This document shows, piece after piece, positions 32,301 to 34,486 of a stretch of DNA of 34,486 bases. The notes under the pieces are model-generated. The model did no database searches. It worked only from the letters and a program-made list of their open reading frames with translations, and was not told the origin of the DNA. This DNA is from a virus, in IMG/VR virus record IMGVR_UViG_3300009159_000172, positions 1 to 34,486 of that record; one strand, given 5' to 3'. Both the position numbers and the translations under genes were made by a program. Position 1 is the first letter of the stretch; each line of letters opens with the position of its first letter.

Positions 32301-34486
32301 CGATCCAGATGTTCCTCTAGTGCCAGAAGTACCGGATGTTCCAGAAGTACCGGAAGACCCACTTGAACCAGCAGAACCAGAAGATCCACTAGATCCGGAT
32401 GTTCCTGAGGAACCACTTGATCCAGAGGAACCACTTGAACCACTTGAACCGGAAGATCCAGATGTTCCTGATGAACCATTAGCACCAGATGTACCAGATG
32501 ATCCACTAGATCCGGACGAACCACTAGAACCAGAAGATCCAGATGTACCACTAGATCCAGCAGAGCCGGAAGATCCTGATGATCCACTTGTTCCCGAAGA
32601 TCCAGCAGAACCACTTGATCCGGAAGATCCTGATGATCCACTTGATCCGGAAGATCCAGATGTACCCGATGTTCCAGCAGAACCACTTGACCCTGAAGTA
32701 CCAGATGAACCACTAGAGCCAGATGTTCCTGATGAACCATTAGCACCTGATGTACCGGAAGATCCATCAATACCATTAACTCCACTTAAACCTGATGAAC
32801 CAGAGGATCCACTTGAACCGGATGTTCCTGATGTTCCACTTGAACCTGATGAACCACTTGAACCTGATGTTCCAGATGAGCCATTATTACCAGATGTTCC
32901 ACTTGAACCGGAAGATCCAGATGTACCGGAAGATCCACTTGTTCCTCTAGTACCGGATGTTCCTGATGTTCCAGCAGAACCGGAAGATCCTGATGTTCCA
33001 CTAGACCCTGATGTTCCTGAACTTCCACTAGATCCTGATGTTCCTGAACTTCCACTAGAACCAGAAGATCCACTTGATCCAGATGTTCCACTAGAACCAG
33101 ATGTTCCAGCAGAACCGGAAGATCCTGATGATCCACTAGATCCTGATGACCCTGATGTACCACTAGATCCAGAAGATCCACTAGATCCTGATGTACCACT
33201 AGATCCTGATGTACCACTAGATCCAGATGACCCTGATGTACCACTAGATCCAGAAGATCCACTAGATCCTGAAGATCCCGACGTACCACTAGATCCTGAA
33301 GATCCTGATGTACCACTAGATCCAGAAGATCCACTAGATCCTGATGAACCGGAAGTTCCTGAAGATCCACTTGTTCCTGAAGAACCACTAGATCCAGAAG
33401 ATCCTGATGTACCACTAGATCCAGAAGATCCTGATGTACCACTAGATCCAGAAGATCCACTAGATCCTGAACTACCTGATGTACCACTAGATCCAGAAGA
33501 TCCACTAGATCCTGAAGAACCAGAAGAACCAGAAGTTCCTGAAGAACCAGAAGTTCCTGAAGACCCACTAGATCCTGAACTACCTGATGATCCACTTGTT
33601 CCTGAAGATCCGGAAGATCCACTCGATCCTGAAGATCCTGAACTACCACTTGTACCACTAGATCCTGAAGATCCTGATGTACCTGAACTACCACTTGTAC
33701 CACTAGATCCAGAAGACCCACTAGATCCTGAAGACCCTGATGTACCACTAGATCCAGAAGACCCACTAGATCCTGATGAACCACTTGTACCACTTGTACC
33801 ACTAGATCCAGAAGACCCACTAGATCCTGATGAACCACTTGTACCACTAGATCCAGAAGACCCACTAGATCCTGATGAACCACTTGACCCTGAAGACCCT
33901 GATGTACCACTCGATCCAGAAGATCCACTAGATCCTGATGAACCACTTGACCCTGAAGACCCTGATGTACCACTTGATCCTGAAGACCCACTAGATCCTG
34001 AAGACCCACTTGTTCCTGAAGATCCACTTGTTCCCGATGATCCACTTGTACCACTAGATCCTGAACTACCGGAAGTTCCTGAAGATCCACTAGATCCAGA
34101 AGATCCACTTGTACCACTAGATCCTGATGAACCACTAGAACCGGAAGATCCGGATGTACCAGATGTTCCACTAGAACCAGATGAACCAGATGACCCAGAA
34201 GATCCAGAAGATCCACTAGATCCTGATGTTCCAGAAGATCCACTAGATCCTGATGTTCCAGATGAACCATTAGCACCACTTGTTCCAGCAGATCCTGATG
34301 ATCCTGATGAACCACTTGATCCAGACGTTCCACTTGAACCATTAGCACCGGATGTACCACTTGATCCAGAAGATCCTGATGATCCAGATGTTCCACTTGA
34401 ACCGGAAGATCCAGCAGATCCACTAGACCCTGATGATCCTGATGTACCACTTGAACCAGCAGAACCGGAAGATCCAGATGATCCTG
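29343..34486 (-). CDS. Giant collagen-like tail fibre (5' end outside window)
   Basis: One minus-strand frame is open from the right edge to TAA at 29343-29345 and gives at least 1713 residues. The first 1213 or so (down to about 30846) are uninterrupted Gly-X-Y triplets, almost all G-S-S, G-T-S, G-S-A, G-A-N or G-N-N, with a rare GLSGVNGIDG. Spot checks at ten places along the block all keep the Gly codons in the same phase. The frame continues through TTPANQVSGTGSLPYLAYWS and IHYYSGDSSDPN into KLNISKFGVRFGAF, so the ATG at 30425 is internal, not the start. The last 500 residues are a fibre head with beta-rich repeats and PAAELHIDRGTG, a motif seen in phage fibre and spike proteins, and end TTELYELGFT. 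The protein would form a long trimeric stalk with a C-terminal receptor-facing part. Confidence 0.9.
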   Translation of the reverse strand, partial: GSSGSSGSAGSSGTSGSSGSSGSAGSSGSSGTSGSSGSSGSSGTSGANGSSGTSGSSGSSGSSGSAGTSGANGSSGTSGSSGSSGTSGSSGSSGSSGSSGSSGSSGTSGTSGSSGSSGSSGSSGTSGSSGSSGSSGTSGSSGSSGTSGSSGTSGSSGTSGSSGSSGSSGSSGTSGSSGSSGSSGSSGSSGSSGTSGSSGSSGSSGSSGSSGSSGTSGSSGSSGSSGSSGTSGTSGSSGSSGSSGSSGTSGSSGSSGSSGSSGTSGSSGTSGSSGSSGTSGSSGSSGSSGSSGSSGTSGSSGSSGSSGSSGTSGSSGTSGSSGSSGSSGSSGSSGTSGSSGSSGSSGSSGTSGSSGSSGTSGSSGSSGSSGTSGSSGTSGSSGSSGSSGSSGTSGSSGSSGTSGSSGSSGSSGSSGTSGSSGSSGTSGSSGTSGSSGSSGSSGTSGSSGSSGSSGSSGSAGTSGSSGTSGSSGSSGSSGSSGTSGSSGSSGTSGSSGTSGSSGSAGTSGTSGTRGTSGSSGTSGSSGSSGTSGNNGSSGTSGSSGSSGSSGTSGTSGSSGSSGSSGLSGVNGIDGSSGTSGANGSSGTSGSSGSSGTSGSSGSAGTSGTSGSSGSSGSSGSSGSSGSAGSSGTSGSSGSSGSAGSSGTSGSSGSSGSSGSSGSSGTSGANGSSGTSGSSGSSGSSGSSGSSGSSGTSGSSGSSGSAGSSGSSGTSGTSGTSGTRGTSGSSGTSGSSGSSGSSGSSGSSGTSGNNGSSGTSGSSGSAGSSGSSGSSGSSGTSGSSGSSGSSGTSGSSGSSGTSGSSGSSGTSGSSGTSGSSGSSGSSGSSGSAGTSGNNGSSGTSGSSGSSGSAGSSGTSGSSGSSGSSGSSGTSGSSGSSGSSGSSGTSGSSGSAGTSGNNGSSGTSGSSGSSGSSGSSGSSGTSGSSGTSGNNGSSGTSGSSGSSGSSGSSGTSGSSGTSGSSGSSGSSGSSGTSGSSGSSGSSGSSGSSGSAGTSGNNGSSGTSGSSGSSGTSGNNGSSGTSGSSGSSGTSGSSGTSGSSGSSGSSGTSGNNGSSGTSGSSGSSGSSGSSGSSGTSGNNGSSGTSGSSGSSGSSGSSGSSGTSGSSGSSGSSGTSGNNGSSGTSGSSGSSGSSGSSGTSGSSGSSGSSGTSGNNGSSGSSGSSGSSGSSGSSGSSGSSGSSGTSGTSGTSGTRGTSGSSGSSGSSGSSGTSGTTPANQVSGTGSLPYLAYWSSQTNLLSTKQPATLGFYFDSSSGNKYAINGNTVSTSTLSIFNSNLGVYITPPTTVTLGTTLFTQVDGVLHNQYDISEGYIHYYSGDSSDPNTNLFTSRVGSDQWYEFAPANYGDITSLNSMKLNISKFGVRFGAFSVGVIASSDIHVGYNSEKTGTLGFDGLTSGKVTVTVNDVSGTWTMTLPDTAGSSGQFLQTDGTGITTWATAGGGGGLTGSGTTNYFPRWTGVSSLSSTSSIYQGTEKVGLIAMTSPAAELHIDRGTGNSSFIKFTTGTTTGQTSTDGFDIGIQGTGIAEINQRENNDLVIYTNNTERVRISGSTGSFEFGGSGVASRINEFSFAPWQFQAGTQGTAEYSRVISGTQTSNGTLTEIYTTGNLNTNARISIPTGKIIGFNCDIVAYNITSGSSSYVRRRGLIRNLAGTTALIGSITTETIHSNFAAGSSASVSADNTNDALAIFVTGVTGQTVRWMVTTELYELGFT
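30846..34486 (-). repeat. About 400 Gly-X-Y triplets coded by 9-nt and 18-nt near-repeats
   Basis: On the minus strand the DNA is built from GGA/GGT + TCT/TCA/ACA + AGT/TCA units, such as GGATCTAGTGGTTCATCA. Larger blocks containing GGTAATAATGGT recur at irregular intervals. The block continues beyond the window. Its phase is constant in all places checked. Confidence 0.93.

Noticed and set aside
30797-32785. Long minus-strand frame rich in L, V, H, Q and D (662 codons), and a second one at 32786-34450 (554 codons)
   Set aside because: They are +1-shifted readings of the Gly-X-Y repeats. The GGN frame is continuous with the fibre head at 29343-30845, while these frames end inside the repeat and have no protein-like composition.
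1-34486. CRISPR array or insertion sequences
   Set aside because: The tandem repeats present are all in-frame coding repeats without spacers. No transposase or terminal inverted repeats were seen.

Overview
The window is a 34.5 kb, AT-rich stretch of a T4-like myovirus genome whose host is probably a member of the Bacteroidetes. Phage identity rests on a set of T4-type genes recognised from their translations: baseplate wedge gp25, clamp-loader ATPase gp44, tail terminator gp15, late sigma factor gp55, head-completion gp4, portal gp20, prohead protease gp21 (here joined to a scaffold-like region) and major capsid protein gp23. The host inference rests on a promoter of exact Bacteroidetes form (TTTG, 19 bases, TACATTTG) ahead of a tmRNA gene, on A-rich leaders without clear Shine-Dalgarno sites, and on metabolic and RNA genes that look Bacteroidetes-like (type-II glutamine synthetase, RNase R).

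Layout. 1-144 is the repetitive C-terminus of a gene entering from the left. 214-6004 holds an isochorismatase-like protein, an HNH homing endonuclease, gp25, gp44, gp15, an unknown probable abundant protein and gp55. 6103-9162 holds glutamine synthetase, small hypotheticals, gp4 and an unknown gene. 9219-20846 is the head region: portal, an opposing operon ending in RNase R, the protease-scaffold fusion, the capsid protein, a Ser/Thr/Gly-rich probable virion protein, a solo NFACT-R protein and a metallopeptidase. 20848-27760 is an accessory region, nearly all on the minus strand: DUF1653, Dam-type methylase with a LAGLIDADG gene beside it, a NADAR protein, the tmRNA, a nucleotidyltransferase-fold protein and a GAMT-like methyltransferase. 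27757-34486 encodes tail-fibre parts: three small paralogue-like proteins and one very large fibre whose Gly-X-Y (collagen-like) stalk runs off the right edge.

How it fits together. Many genes have a TAATATATA/TATAAATA box upstream, like the T4 late promoter read by gp55. In one group the box lies exactly 4 nt before the ATG, which would put the transcription start at the start codon (leaderless mRNA). In the other group, including head genes, it lies about 20-29 nt upstream with an A-rich leader. The same (L/I)-N-E sequence occurs at the expected capsid-protein cleavage site, at both domain borders of the protease-scaffold fusion, and in N-terminal leaders of accessory proteins that resemble T4 capsid-targeting sequences.

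The most interesting points are: tmRNA, RNase R and an RqcH-related NFACT-R domain in one phage (a possible viral ribosome-rescue set); a gp55 gene that seems to need a -1 frameshift at A-AAA-AAG; leaderless late promoters; the capsid-targeting/cleavage motif; and the proline-free collagen-like fibre, which a start-codon-based gene call would split and misread.
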